The notes beneath the pieces were generated by a model. It did no database searches. It saw only the letters and a program-made list of their open reading frames with translations, and was not told where the DNA came from. From Ziziphus jujuba (taxonomy: Eukaryota > Streptophyta > Magnoliopsida > Rosales > Rhamnaceae): a stretch of 64,000 bases of DNA. Below are positions 12,780 to 27,050 of the stretch, one piece after another (the first letter of the stretch is position 1; every line of letters begins with the position of its first letter). The DNA is taken from positions 941,001-1,005,000 of the forward strand of contig NC_083379.1 of assembly GCF_031755915.1 (NCBI RefSeq), written 5' to 3'. Made by a program: the position numbers and the translations under genes.

Positions 12780-13198
12780 CATATTTTCTCTCTTCCCAAA
12801 CAGAAGAAAAGAAAATTTCTCTCTCAGGTTGTTTCTCTCTCTCTATCCCTCTCTCTTTCACTTCCCTCACTTTCCTTCTTTTTGGCGCGATTTTTTGCCC
12901 CTTTGTTTAGAAAGATTTGGTTAACTGGAATTTCTGAGCTTAGGTTTACTACCCCTTTACCTTACTCAAGTAATTTTTGGGCGAGTGACAGGGATTTTGG
13001 TTTCCTAAGAGTTTGGTATAAACTGAGCTTAAATTGTGAAACGTTTGTAGATCTTTTGGAGGTGAAAGATTGGTATGCGTGTGTGAGTTGGGGTTAGGGC
13101 TTTGTTTTTCTGAGTTTTGGTTGGATTGGGAGTGAAAATTGTGGTTTTTCGGTGTGCTGCAGATCTGGCTATTTAGGGTTGCTGGCAAGTTGTTGTAA
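12780..13198 (+). promoter_or_regulatory. CBP60 5' leader, CT-rich, with probable leader intron
   Basis: A pyrimidine-rich stretch (CTCTCTCAGG...CTCTCTCTC, 12815-12880) typical of plant 5' UTRs precedes the start codon. TGTGCTGCAG at about 13153-13162 is a good acceptor, suggesting a leader intron that ends shortly before the ATG at 13199. The transcription start cannot be fixed from sequence. Confidence 0.45.
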
Positions 13199-15306
13199 AT
13201 GCAGAGGCCGACTAGGTTTATGGAGAGAACCAGCTCTATGCGAGGTAAAAGGAGCTTGGAAGGGGGAGAGGATGAGCAGCAGCCTGAGCGAAAGCGACCA
13301 GCTCTTGCTAGGTAATTGTTTTCATTTCTTGTGCTTTATTTATTTGTTTCTTTTGTATTCAGTTGTATGAATTGTTTGTTTTAGTACGTGGTTAGACTTT
13401 TCCTGGATATCTGTTAAATTCGGAGATTGAGGATATTAAACACAAGTTCTAGTCCAACCACTTGATAACTTATATACCACTGTTATTAAAGACAGATGAC
13501 TTTGCCACCTGAGCTCTTCACTAAGGGAGATTTGTTTAGTTTGTGAAATAGGCCATTTTGTTGCAAAACCTTAGGCTAGAGGGTGATCTTTTCGAAGTTG
13601 TAGAAGAAGTTTAGTGAAAATAAAAAATAAAAAAAATGATAGTATGATATAGTTGGAAAAGTTAGAAATTTAATTTGCCCGATTTGCCTCTACCTGGATA
13701 TTTAACTAATATGCAACTAGATACACGCTTGAAGAATAATAGTGTATTATGGCTCCTATTCAAGTGTTTTAATTGTTAGGAAGTGAGTCTAACCTTTTTT
13801 TTTTTTTTTTTTTGGGATGAAAAAGTGAGTCTATGTATATCAATTCGGTGCATTGTATGTTAACAATGAGCCATTGGTTTAGGTTCTATATTTATGGCTA
13901 AAGTGCATCCTTAATCATTTTTATATGTTTCAAATTAAGTACAGACTTATTGTTTCATACAATTTTTAAATTATCTCTCTTGTGTTCTCTTTGTTTTAAG
14001 CTCTGCCAGCTTATTTTTATTGCTACACTAATTTTTTTGGTTTTTACATGTCCATGCTGTATTCTTTGTATTGCAAGGATATTTTTCTGATGCCATGTTG
14101 CAGCTTGCAAGTTTAGCAATGATAGTAATACTTGATTGATCAATACTTTGGAATATATCTTTATCAAAACCATAATTTTCGGTAGATTGTATCTGTTTTC
14201 CTTCTATGGGCTTGCTCTTATTTAAATTTGTTCTTTTTTTGGTTTAATTGTTTTTCCAGTGTTGATTTGTATGTGCAATGTGTTACATTTCATGCAGTGT
14301 GATCGTTGAAGCTCTCAAAGTTGATAGTCTGCAGAAGATCTGTTCGTCTTTGGAACCTATTCTTCGCAGAGTTGTAAGACTTATGGCTTTGATAATTGCC
14401 TTTTCATCCATATCATTTTTTTATGTGTCGGATGTTTCAACTATGTTTTTACTTGATTAACATTGTTTACAACTGGTGTCTGCTCTCTGTTTTATCCTGT
14501 GCTTTTTTTTTTTGTTTTTTCCTTTCTTTCTTTAATATTATTTTTGTTCTTTCTCTTTGCTTACTTGAGGTAAATTTCTTGGAAAGACCTTTAGATTTGA
14601 CAGGAGATTGGTCACTGTTTTTTTCTTGCAATAAGTTTAGTCCTTGTTTGTTTCCACTATAGGTTCTCTTGGGGTTCCCAGCAATCACTGGTGCCAATTT
14701 TTCTGAAAATGCAGCTTTAGTATTGAAGTGACTGTAATTTTTGTAGGAGAGTAAGTGATGTCTTGGAATTATTTTCCAACAGTCGTCTTATATCTCTCAC
14801 ATAAGATATGCCGTGGATCAAAGGTCCTCAATTCAATTTTGGCTTGATCTTTTATTTATGGTTGAGGATGGGAAGATCTTTTTGTTATCAAATAAGATGT
14901 TTTCATTCTTAATTCTTTTTGTTATCAAATAAGATGTTTTCATTCTTAATTCTAGCGAAGGTTCTGTTCTTCTTTCATTAATATAGTTGTGCAACAGTAT
15001 AGTTGCAACTCTTTTGATAAGGTAACATTTGATAATTCTTGGAACATGAGCTGAAGATAAGTCATGTTAATTGTTGAGATGTTGAAAGATTGATTTTTTT
15101 ACATATTATATCTTATTTCTTATTTTATAGTCTTATATCATTAAGATTGGAAATAGGTTACAGCTTAGATTTTAGCTCTGCTTATAATATGCTTATCAGT
15201 TATCACTGAAGTTTTGGCTTTCACTTCAGTAGCATAGTTAAAGCCTGCAATGTGCTTTTGTAATAATTCTATTTGGCTATGCATGGGAATGTTCACTAAA
15301 GAGAGA

Positions 15307-15369
<63 letters not shown>

Positions 15370-18300
15370 AGAATCAATTTGCTGAAAAAACATGATTGAT
15401 TAACTTTACTTCTTATAATTTGTCAGTTTATACCATTCATAGACAGCCCTTCTCCTGCTAACTTGTTTGTTCTAATGAATGCTTAACAGGTCAGTGAGGA
15501 AGTTGAACGTGCATTGGCAAAGCTAGGACCTGCAAAACTTAATGGAAGGTCAGTGACCATTGTTGTGAAATTAATTTTCACATATCGTTAATTTGTTCTG
15601 AGTTTTAGAATGCAGACTGTGACTCTATTTTTCTATGTGCTTTTTTGCTTTTCTAAGTTGAACTGAAAAACTGATTTAAGATTTGATCATTAATAGTGGA
15701 CTGTGAAGGATACAGCACTATTTGGACTTAAAGTTGGTGGAAATCTTAGTACTTTCTAGTGTGCCATGTAACATGAACTTGACATTCAAACCTGTAATTC
15801 TAGAAATGCAAAGGTAGTTTTAAAACAGAATGCTGGTCACCAGCTCTGATTTCATATTTTATTTTCTAAAAAGATTATTTATGCTGCTTTTTAATGACTT
15901 GCATTTATATGTTAGACAACTGCAAATCCTTACAGGTGTAGCATCCAGTCAAAAGTTACAAAATTTATAAAACAAGGCAATTGTTGTATTTGTTATGCTG
16001 GTAGCTCCTATCTGTTGAAATTCTCTGGCTACTTTTTTTGGAACTAAAATATTTTCGAAGAAATATTTCTCGCAGAAAATGGCTTTTTGGAATTATTGTA
16101 TTTTTTGGTTTTTGGCTGGACAAATACAAATGATTAAAAATTGTTTATGACATGGAATTGCAAAATAAAAAGAAAATGGTAACTGCAACAACAGTTAGGC
16201 CAATAATATAGGAGGTGGTACCAAGATAAAGGTGATGATGGAGCCAATATTGTTGTGAGATTCGTTTATTTGGTTCTGTATCATATTTCTACTGAAACAA
16301 AGCATAAGCTGAGCTATTGCAAATTGATGTTTCTGTTACCTATCTTTTACTACTTTAGATCCATCGTTTTATGATTAATGAATTATATTTTATGTGGTGG
16401 ACAACAGCTGATTTTTAAGGTATTCTTCTGAAATTTAAAGTTTCAGGTCTTCACCAAAACAAATTGAAGGTCCAGATGGAAGAAACTTGCAGTTGCTCTT
16501 CAGGTCGAGGTTGTCTCTTCCCCTTTTCACTGGAGGCAAAGTAGAAGGGGAGCAGGGTGCTGCAATTCACATTGTTTTGGTTGATGCAAACACTGGACAT
16601 GTTCTAACTTTTGGACCTGAAGCTTCTGTGAAGCTTGACGTTGTTGTGCTTGAAGGTGATTTTAACAATGACGAAGATGAAGGCTGGACACAAGAAGAAT
16701 TTGAAAGTCATGTGGTGAAAGAACGTGAAGGAAAGAGACCTCTTTTGACTGGAGAGCTTCAAGTGACCCTCAAGGAGGGGGTAGGAACTCTAGGGGATAT
16801 CACGTTTACAGACAACTCAAGTTGGATAAGAAGCAGGAAATTCAGGCTTGGATTGAAGGTTGCATCGGGTTTTTGTGAGGGTGTACGCATACGTGAAGCA
16901 AAGACAGAAGCTTTTACTGTTAAAGATCACAGAGGGGAATGTAGGCTTATGCTCTGGCATTCTAAGATCTCTTCCTTTTGTTATTTGAATCTTGTTATTA
17001 ATTTTATTATTTTTAAACTGACTTGACAGTGTACAAGAAACACTATCCACCAGCATTGAATGATGAGGTATGGAGATTAGAGAAGATTGGCAAGGATGGT
17101 TCATTCCACAAGAGGCTGAATAATGCAGGAATAGTCACAGTGGAAGATTTTCTTCGGCTTGTGGTCCGAGACTTGCAAAAGTTACGAACAGTAAGTATTG
17201 AATTTGCATTTCAGTGAAAAAAAAATATTTTTAGTTTGTAACCATATAGTGATTTGTTGCTTCTGTTTATAGATCCTTGGAAGTGGTATGTCAAATAAGA
17301 TGTGGGATGCTCTACTAGAACATGCAAAGACGTGTGCTCTCAGTGGGAAGCTTTATGTTTATTATCCTGAAGACACAAGAAATGTTGGAGTTGTTTTTAA
17401 CAATATTTATGAGCTTAGTGGCCTTATTGCTGGGGAGCAATATTATTCTGCTGATTCTCTTTCTGACAGTCAAAAGGTGAGTATGAATCTTGTTTTCTTT
17501 TGCATGGAGATATTGTTCAAATTCCTATTTTGGATTGGTTATTCAATATTTGTTGATGGTATTGGTTGTGATTTAAAAAAATTATTTTCCTTGTCATGAA
17601 GTTGATAATTTATGTGATAAAACTAGAAATTTTATTGCATAAGGGTAATAGAAGAGACAAATCTCGTAGGGGTCATTTGATGCTTTCATTTGAAAATGAT
17701 AAATTTGATAATATGTTTGATTTTTGTATATTGTCATTTAATATTTCCAAAAAATTTTGAGAAGTAAAAAGGACAGGCACTTTTTTTAATTATTATTATT
17801 TTTTTTTTCGGGGTATATTTTGTCTGAATTGCTGGATTGTTCGAGTTAATTTACCTCTAATGACTTAAAAACCAGCATGACCCTAGCATTTAACCTTTAA
17901 CAGAGTGGGTAAAAATTATTTAAATGCGGATATGAAGTGATAAGAAGAATAATAAGATGAGAAAGGCTTTTAATATGTTGTCATTTAAAATTAATAGTAT
18001 AGCTGCATGAGTGAAGAAGAGGTTGACCATATGAAGGAAAGCCTTTTTTAGTGTTGTATGACCATTAACCTAAAACTGAATGTTGGCACCATGTAGCTGG
18101 CAGAAAAATTGTGGGCTGTTGAAGGAGGAGGCATTTTGAATGCTGCATATTGTTTTAATTTTCTGTAAAGACTTTAAGTAAAAGAACTGCTTTATATGAC
18201 TTGCAAATGGCTTTGAACTTGCAGATTTATGTAGATACTCTTGTGAAGAAAGCATATGACAATTGGAATCAAGTTATTGAGTATGATGGAAAGTCACTTT

Positions 18301-20441
18301 TGAGCTTCAAGCAAAATAGAAGGTCGAGTGCATCCAGAACCGAACTTCAGATGCCCCCAGTTGACTATAACACTTCAGATCATGAGCTGCAACTAGCTCA
18401 CCTACCAGTTCCTCCTGAGCAGCCATCTCTGAATTCGAGCCTTCCAATCAGTGGTATGCATTGCTTCCTGCATAAAATCATTTATCCTTTTTTTTTTTAA
18501 AGGATAAATTGTACTTCATCCTCTATATGTAGCTCGATTGGGATTTGTCACAATGCATAAATATCATCATTTTGCCTCACTAGTCTATTAATTTTCTGTC
18601 AGATCATATTTGAGTTGGCATGTTTGCTTCCGATGAGTCCATTTTTTAATACTCACCATTCAACTTATAAGTGTTATGAATTTCTCCTCCACTCTGTTTT
18701 GTTTTTTTGTCCTGTTTAGTTAATCACTAAATTTAAATTGGGCCTAAAATTTAACCGTCGGTTCTGATCGATACACATGTATCGAATGTATTTAATTTGA
18801 TTGGAAATTAGTAAATTATAGGATAATCTGATTATTTTTGTAAGATGAGGAGAAACTCTAAATTCAGTGATCGTCAAGGGGTTAAAATTGTAGATTTTCT
18901 TTTTCTCTGGGTTTATCATCTGAACAGTTGTCTTTTTCTGGAAGAATAAGTGGGGAGTAAATGTAAAAAGTATTAAACAGAACCTGGAGATCCTGAAGCT
19001 GTGGAAAATAGCCCCATTAATGAGTTTTAAACTATTGAAACTTTTTAGTGGGGGCAAGGAATCTGTATCCCGGTTAGTTGACATTTGACACCATGCTTGC
19101 AGCAAATGTAGAAACAAAATGCAACCTTAGATGGGGCCTTTCTGCCGCCAAGACCTTCTCTTTGATGACCTACATTTTATACTAAGTAGGACCAAGGATC
19201 TAATATTGTTCCTTTTTAAATTTAAATTTAAAACATAAACATTACTGAATGATTTGTTTTTTGTTTTGTTTTTTCTTCAGTTTTCTTCCTACAGTATCCC
19301 CCCGTAGAATCTGAGCCACTTTGTAGAAGTGCTTGTCTGAATAATTACACAAAATGTGTGCTGAAAACATGTACCAGGAGCAAGTTTATTATTATCATGT
19401 TCTGCTGAAGTGTCCTGAAGAACGGCAAATATAATAGGAAACTGCTAGTTGTTGTACTACTGATTTTATCTAGTTCCCTTTTAATTGTTTCTAAGTTATG
19501 CATCTACTTCTTCTCTTATATTTTAAAACACATGCATCTTTCTCTGTGTTGCTTTCAAGATTTATTTTTGTGACATTATGCTGGTTAGGTTGATGAGCAC
19601 ATCTTGGGTAGGAAAGACTCAAATGATCTTCCTCTTTGTCCGACTCAAGCATCTCCTTTCGAAACTGGGATATTGAATTTTTTAATTTTATTTTTATTTT
19701 TTTATTATTATTTTTTATATGGCATTATCAGCCAATGTTTGAGAAACAGGCAGAGCACCTCGTTAGATGATATCAACCTACTTTTAATTGCTAGGCATAA
19801 TATCAATGATGATACCTCATTCATTTATCACTTTTTCTCTTTGAACTTCAGGTCATCATGATGATATGTCGACAAGATATTCCAGCCAGACACAGATGGT
19901 AAATTCAGATTCTCGCAATCAGTTTGACAGTACATCATTTATGTCGCATGACCAGTTGATTAGCAATTCTCATGAAGCCCGAAGCACAAGAAGTGATAAT
20001 AGTGCTGTTGGTCTGGCTCTTGGTCCTCCACAATCATCCACATCTGGGTTTCAGACAATAAGCACCTCTAATCAGCCATCTACTCTAACTCCTTTGGATG
20101 ACTGGTCACATTCACAAAACAGGGACAAGGGAGTTGATGATTTCTTTTCAGAGGAAGAGATTCGCTTGAGGAGTCATGAGATGCTTGAGAATGATGATAT
20201 GCAGCACTTGCTCCGACTCTTCAGCATGGGGAACCATGCCTCCTTTAATATGCCTGAGGATGGCTATGCATTCCCACCATACATATCATCACCAATGCCA
20301 AACTTTGATGAAGATCGTGGCCGTCCTGGCAAAGCTGTCGTGGGTTGGCTGAAAATCAAGGCGGCAATGAGGTGGGGATTCTTTATCAGAAAGAAAGCAG
20401 CAGAGAGGAGGGCACAAATTGTTGAGTTAGATGATGAATAG
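13199..20441 (+). CDS. CBP60B: Calmodulin-binding protein 60 (CBP60B-type) transcription factor
   Basis: Nuclear, plant-specific, calmodulin-regulated DNA-binding protein; relatives control salicylate synthesis and immune homeostasis. Exons: 13199-13311, 14298-14373, 15490-15548, 16447-16940, 17030-17190, 17273-17476, 18225-18453, 19852-20441; sum 1926 nt, 641 residues, as expected for CBP60B/C/D (~600-650). The N-terminus has a basic PERKRPAL stretch, a likely nuclear signal, then the family blocks [47 protein letters not shown] and [19 protein letters not shown] (about 81-350). The C-terminus (about 608-641) carries a basic amphipathic segment with Trp ([18 protein letters not shown]), the calmodulin site of the B/C/D group. 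That separates it from CBP60g (N-terminal site) and SARD1 (none). No lesion is seen. The B assignment within the group is by recollected similarity. Confidence 0.93.
14878..14956 (+). repeat. Tandem duplication in CBP60 intron 2
   Basis: A 37-38 bp unit (CTTTTTGTTATCAAATAAGA plus following bases) occurs twice in direct succession with no visible difference, so the duplication is probably recent. Confidence 0.8.
15309..15364 (+). repeat. (CT)28 microsatellite in CBP60 intron 2
   Basis: Uninterrupted CT dinucleotide repeat, 56 bp. Perfect and long, so likely polymorphic in length. Confidence 0.95.
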
Positions 20442-22740
20442 AAGCCTCTTTATCAGTGCTATGAGGTTTTTGCTGTCAAGCCTTTCTTAGCGTTGCAATT
20501 TTTTTTTTTTTTTTTTTTTTCCATAAAATTACTGTGCTATCAAGCATTTCTTTGCACTGAGTTACTATTCTGCAAGTTAACCTTTTACTCTTCACCAGTG
20601 CTGGCCGCAACTTGAGGCGTTGGAACTGCTTGATTTCAAAATGTCTTGACGTCCACTAATGTTAATGAAAAGTCTTTTAGGCAGCATGGAATCTCATCTT
20701 GTACAGTTGCCTGTAGAGTAAGTTCTTTCAGTATATCCATTTTACTTAAGATTTTTCTTTGTTATTACTTTTCTGTCCATTTGTGAATGATATATGATTT
20801 GGGGTTTTAAGGGGTGAATGCTTTTAAGTCTATGGCCCCTTGTGTTGTGTAATAGGTCAAGAAACATTTCTAATATAATATTGACTTCGATTTGTTGTTT
20901 TTCCTTTTCCTTTATTGCACGAGGATGCTGGTATATCTTGCATATCTTGTGTTAGTTATTTTATAAGTTCGAATGGACTTGGAATATACTATAATGATCT
21001 ATGCAGTTGTTTTGCTCTCGATATTCCCAAGTTCCTATTTGCCTTTATAGCTCAGAGGCACTGATTTGCAAGGGCCTTCCTAGTTTAGGATGTTTCAAAA
21101 CGAATATTTTGTAACATGTCATATTGATCACCATTAAATGTCTGTGTCTCATAAGAACATTCAGCATTATCTTTTCGAACAATGAATTTAAATTTTTATG
21201 TACTGCATTTACCACTTCATTTCTGTATTGTGGTAGATCTTAGCTCAAATTTGTTTTACCAAGTTTGAGGTTTGGAAATCAGACCCAAATTTATCATGAA
21301 TCTGAAGATCTAGTAGATTATTCAGAAGTTTGCATCTAATTGGGTTTTATAATGGGGCCAAAATTTTCTAGGCTTGGGATCGGTCTGGTTGGAAAGCTTT
21401 AGGGACCTCGGTCAATCACCAAAACAGCCGAAGTTGCATCTCACACTTTATTAGCATAAATATGATAAGAAAAAGTCTAACCGGGAACAAAAGGAGAAAA
21501 CAAGGTTTGCTTTGTGAGTTGAAGTTTATGTTTTTTGCTACCTTAGTCAATTAAAATTTAAATTTAAACAAAATTAAAAAAATTTACAAATGTTCCTATT
21601 GGAACAAATGATTAAGTGTGTTGCTCGCTGCTCGGGATGGAAGCTATGGTATTTGGGTGATTGGGTAAAGATTAATCAGGATGCCAACTTGAATAGACAG
21701 AGCATAGACATAAAGACGTTCCAAAAATATATATGTATATGTATATCTAAAAAGTGAATTTTTAAATTTTTTTTTTATTATTATATTTTTGGGTTTGCTG
21801 AATACGTATAGAGTGATGATTACCGTGTAAAAACGTTACTTAAAAAAAAAAAAATTAATAAAATAAAATAACCGACTAACTAAAGCAAATGTGGAATGTC
21901 GTCATTTTTAATGGTAATGTCGGTGAAATCTAGAAAAGTCTTTGCCCGTATGTGCCTTTTCAATTGTCTTCACAAACATACAAAGCTTCGGTTTGAATTG
22001 AGACTCTTGGTTTTCACAATTTTCCTTATTAGGTTGTAAGTGTCATCAGCAACCTCAGATTCAGGCACAGAAACTGGAAAAAAGAGATAAAACTCATCAG
22101 CAGAGGCGTAAACTTGTAGCCAAGCTAATAGCCTAATACTACAAATCTTAAACTCTTTGATGATAGTGCTCTACTCTGGCATTGAAGTTGTATTTTATCA
22201 TTCCGTGCCTACACATACATGGAGTAATCTAATTCGAGCTCTATGACATTTTTGAATAATGCAATATTGGCATGCCTTTCTATATCATGGTCAAACAATT
22301 AATTTACATTATTAATCTGGTAAGATTGTTTAAACTGGTTATAAATAAATTTAGATAACATCTGAACCGGTTTTAGGAATTCAATTCAAAATTTGTCATG
22401 ACATTTGCTTCCTCAACCTAGTCTTTTAGATTGTTCATATGGACAGCCATCAACTAGATCAAGCAGTAGTAGCTTAGCCTTGGCGGATATGGTGGTGACA
22501 CAACTTTTGATGCTTATCCCTGATATTACGCAGTGATTTTTAATTTGGAAATAACTCACTGATAAAATCGTCATCCAAATATATCTATCAAAAGTTCAAG
22601 GACAGAGACACACAAAAAAAAAAAAATAAAAAAAAAAAAATGGTGAATTATAATAGATCATGAAAAGCAGAACACATCCATTTGATGAGTCTATCACAGC
22701 TAGCAAAGTACGTGGCTGATGTACATAAAATAGAGGGTTA
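20442..22740. other. Intergenic: CBP60 3' UTR and spacer
   Basis: The 3' UTR side of CBP60 with a poly-T run (20500-20520). Beyond it is AT-rich spacer with short TATATG repeats near 21727 and poly-A runs near 21841 and 22612-22640. A TATAGCTCAGAGGCA stretch near 21048 resembles a tRNA A-box but lacks the rest of a tRNA. No gene is seen. Confidence 0.5.
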
Positions 22741-22773
22741 TTAAACCTCTGGGGGCAATTCAGATTCAGAAAC

Positions 22774-22785
22774 CCCTATATATAG
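22774..22785 (+). promoter_or_regulatory. Isolated strong TATA box without an ORF
   Basis: CCCTATATATAGACAC is a textbook plant TATA box. The following ~350 bp are less AT-rich than their surroundings but hold no ORF above background. It could start a non-coding transcript. I see no fold-back consistent with a microRNA precursor. Weak support. Confidence 0.25.
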
Positions 22786-25700
22786 ACACACTGAATGTAG
22801 AGATTGAATTTGGGGGACTAGGGGCATTTTCATTTTCCCATTTCCATATCAAGGATTAAGAAATGGAATCCCTAGGACCCTCAAGGAGCTCCCACCACAA
22901 GTCCAAATTAAACCCTAAAAACCTCTCGAGGTATTCTAAAATACCTCTTCAACAAGATTTCTATTTTTTACATATAAGATATTCATCTGATGGTATGATT
23001 TGATACCCAAGAGACTGTCTGTGGTATGATTGCTGCATGGTAGCCTTGGGCAGTCACTCTCAAAGACCGAGATGGAGCCTATGTCATTTATGGGATATAA
23101 TACCCAGTTACATGTAATTGAGTGCTAAGCCTAAGATAAGCTGGGCTGCAACACGAACCAGTAGGTAAATTAATATATGTTTATTTATATAAGTGTAATA
23201 AGATATGAAAGTGAGCCTGAGATCTCTTTCTCTTGATTAATTTCTTTGGTTCTTTGCTTGACCATTATGTATGTTTTTGTTGTTTTTATTTCGTTAATGT
23301 TGGGTAATAATAGAGGAGGTTGAAGAGAATACGCAAATATATTCACCACGGGGAAAAACAGGGTATGAGCTACAACATTTGTCGTGGCTAAAAATGTACA
23401 TCACATCTTGTCGCTAAATGTTTTAAATAAATACCTTTACTATGTCGTACATAATAACTTTTTGGTTTAAGAGCATTTGTAGTTACAATTATTTTCGTAG
23501 TTAAAATTAATTGTTGTGGTTAAAACCTTTTTGTTTTGATCAAAATTGGTTTTAACCACCATAATTTATCATAGCTAAAACATCCATGGCTAATGCTTTT
23601 TTTTTTTTTTTTTTAAATTATTTTTTACAGTGATTTCATGGTATTCCAATAAGATGTACGTATATACTTCAACTTGTGTACACGTCTCTCTTTCTGTCTG
23701 CATCTCTATTTAGTATGCATTCATTCCAGATGAGGAAGCTCCTCTTCTTATATAGAAGATGGGTATTTGATAGATCTGATGTCAGTATGGACGGTAGTGT
23801 TTTATCTTCTCTCTTGCATGTATAATGAAAAGGGTTTTCACTTTGTTTAATTTTCAATAAAAATATCTATAAGCAATACTACGAATTGAAATTAAATTAA
23901 ATTAACACAAAAAAGAAAAAAATTGTCATTAACTGGAGAAAACCGAACTCAAAATTATCATATCCTGCGAAATCAAACAACAAAATGGACAGAAATTCAA
24001 TATAAACTTGGAACCTTTTTAGGAATCAGTAGTTTTGTTACTGTTCTGTTGCAGAGGAAAAAATATATATATATATATATATATAAACTTTGCAAGGTTC
24101 TTTATGCATCCAGTCCTCATTTATGCCGAATATATAGACTTTCCAATTTCTTTATGCATGATTGGAGTCATTCATTGGTTTTGTATATTCAAACCAGCAA
24201 ATGTGCATGTATGTGTGTGTGTGTGTGTGTGTGTGTTAATTGTTTTGTACTCATGGACAATTGAACGGTCCAAAATATTTGAAGGATACAATTTATATAT
24301 AATATATTGTTAAGAATTGGAGATCGAATAAGAAAGCTATAACGTAGTAAGCAGTTCATTATGCATAATTCATATGCATTTTTATGGATTAAAATTTAGC
24401 ATCTCCTCCAGTCCTCCTTACACATCTTTAAGCGCATCTTCTTTTTATGTTCAACAAAATATTTTCTCGTATGTCATATATTGGTTGCAATTGTGTTACC
24501 ACCTTTAAAGGTTGAACAAACTGATGATCTCCTGAACAAATCGAAAAATTACTTTTAATCGTCATCAAAGCCATCTTAACCAAAAGCCATACTTAACACA
24601 ACTTTTATTAGCCATTGGTCCTAGCTTAATTTTCCAAAAGTTAATATTGTTTCCAAATTAAATAAGCATCCAAAAATGTCACAGCAAACCTATGTACCTG
24701 TTACGAATAATTAATTAATTTATCATATCTGAGATCTAGACAACCGAGCTGGAAAATCTGGATCAATAATATGTATTTTAATCGAGAGGTAATTGAGAGA
24801 TATTAACAATTCTTAAAGTATATAGTGGCTTTTGAGAGAGATTTATCTTTCGAAGTTTTATATAATATATTTTGAGCATACAAAAGAACAAATTACCATT
24901 AATTAGTTGCTATATGTTTTCTCAAAAAAGCATAAGTTACTATTTGCATTTTTCATAGGAGGTAATTAAAGGGCTTGACATTGATGATGGTTATGTAGTC
25001 ATATTAATCATTTTTCTCTTGGATCATGATCTTTTGTCCTCTTCCATATTCACCATATCACACTCATTTTATTTAAAAACATTAACAAAAAATAAAATAA
25101 ATCGAGTCAAAAATAATTTCTTTTTAAAATGAGAAAGATTCTGATTAAACAAAATGAAGATGGAAAAAATGGTATAAAAGATTTTCATTTATTAAATGAA
25201 CTGGTATAAAAGATTCCCATTTATTAAAAGACCTATTTAATTTCATGCAGATAGAACAAAGCGCATTTAGTGTTTGAAAGTAATTTGAAATTATTATGTT
25301 ATACAAATTAATGCTTTAATGATGATAAATAATGAAGAATGTTAGCTAAGGTGCCCAACTGTATATAATATATTAGGTTTTACATTCTGTTTTCATTTTA
25401 TTTTTATTTTTTACTATTACAAATTGGTCATTTTTCCAGACAGTGTCTTTGTTATTGGTTCTCCCTTTAATTAAAGACCATTCTTGTCCTTTAAACTAAA
25501 TTTTCACATAATCAATAAGGGGACTTGTCGTTTAATTTTAATTGCTACATGAATACCTAGAATTTTTGTTTATGCAGCCTTTGTCGAAAATGTCCTTTCA
25601 AAATCATATAACATATATATTGATTATTATGCCCCTTTACACCTCAATTGGTGCAGATAAAAAAAATATAAAACAAAATAAAATGATAAACAAAATTAAT

Positions 25701-26920
25701 ATATATATATATATATTTATATATACATGTTTTTGATATAGTAAAAAATTTATAAAAAAAAAATGTGATTATGTGAGCGATAACTATTTATTGTTATCAG
25801 ATTACGAAAATTATGCAGATATGATGACTATGGATGTTGTCCCTCATAATCCCTCTCTATAGGTCTCTTATCATGTCATTTTTGTATATATATGTTTTAA
25901 TACTTCGACAACTAGAACTTAATAAAAAATAAAAAAAATTAAAAGAACCTTAATTTTAATAAAGCCTTTCTCTCTCTATATGTACATGTTTTAGTTGTTA
26001 TAGTTCTACAACTCGAACTCAACAAAAAAATTAAAAGAACCTTAATTAATTTTAATAAGGCTTATTAACTTAACCTCATTTAAAGACTAAATTAGATGAA
26101 TTGGAGAACACAAAATGAACAACAGTCAGCACATCACGTAATACAAGTTAAGTTAACATTCTACCTCTTATTTTGAATAATATTAATCTAAATTAATTTA
26201 AAATCACCTGTCCCGTGTTAAATTATATTTCAAATTTGCTAAGTTAATAGTTTACCCCTATAAATCTTAGATTGTTCTTATCAATTAAGGTTTCACCATG
26301 TAACATTTTTAAAAAAAAAATTAGGATGAGGGATAGGAACTCAAACTCTCAGTTTACGAAGACAAGACTACGGCTAAAAGATTAATGATAAGCATACATA
26401 TCTATGTATCATGTACTAATGGTTATAATGGTACTGTTAATTCATGAGATTTTCAAAGTTCTAGGAAAAATGGATAGTCCTAATCATTCGACATGATCTA
26501 CTTGCTGATTTAATGTCTGGATAGATATCAATCATAATTCACAATTTACATGCTCCCAAATACATTTGAGAGGGTGTGATATGAATTGAGTGGTCATATA
26601 CGTATCACTTTGTACTATTTTTAATTAATTTGTAAATTATGTGAGTACAATTTATTAACTTGGTATACATAAAAATGTAAACGCCCTCTACATGGATATT
26701 CTTGCAAACCAAACTATCAAATATTCCACAATGAAATATGAATCCAGAATGCATATTGTTGGAAATTAATGACAAACAAGCAAAATGAAGTTATGGAAAA
26801 GAGTTTGAGATATGAAGAAGTAAATTACTTTCATCCGCTTTTCCAAATTTTTATATAAAGATTTTTCACAGTGTGTTTAAATTCAATTCTTGATTCACCA
26901 AAAAAAAAAAAATCCTATTC
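22786..26920. other. Intergenic: AT-rich spacer with repeat relics and microsatellites
   Basis: No gene is seen. Contents: a possible CACTA-like relic (23365-23600, listed separately); (TA)n near 24064-24085; a (TG)12 repeat at 24212-24236; (AT)n near 25701-25723; a diverged direct duplication near 25905-25970 and 25981-26062, both ending in AATTAAAAGAACCTTAATT; and a short direct repeat GGTATAAAAGATT at about 25171 and 25202. Confidence 0.5.
23365..23600. mobile_element. Possible CACTA-type non-autonomous element relic (subterminal repeats)
   Basis: Repeated short motifs in both orientations (GTCGTGGCTAAA, GTCGCTAAAT, GTAGTTAAAA, GTGGTTAAAACC, ATAGCTAAAAC) resemble the subterminal arrays of plant CACTA elements. 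A perfect 12-bp inverted repeat, GTGGTTAAAACC (23516-23527) and GGTTTTAACCAC (23548-23559), is separated by 20 nt. The terminal CACTA motifs and a target duplication were not found, so this is a partial or wrong call. Confidence 0.3.
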
Positions 26921-26924
26921 TTGG

Positions 26925-27012
26925 AAGGAGAGCCCGCAATGAAAGATGTCTGAGTCCAATCTGTATCTGCTCTATCATAGCCCTATCATCAGCATCCTAG
27001 AAGGTAGAGTGC

Positions 27013-27050
<38 letters not shown>

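Noticed and set aside
15165..15377. Minus-strand ORF with an Arg-Glu repeat
   Set aside because: It is the translation of the (CT)28 microsatellite in a CBP60 intron.
21048..21100. TATAGCTCAGAGGCA stretch as a tRNA gene
   Set aside because: Only the A-box region looks tRNA-like. There is no B-box (GGTTCGANNCC) or acceptor-stem pairing at the right distance.
22885..22920. Minus-strand TTTGGACTTGTGG...GGGAGCTCC as a miR319/miR159-like site
   Set aside because: The core of the microRNA does not match and no complementary arm is found within several hundred bases.
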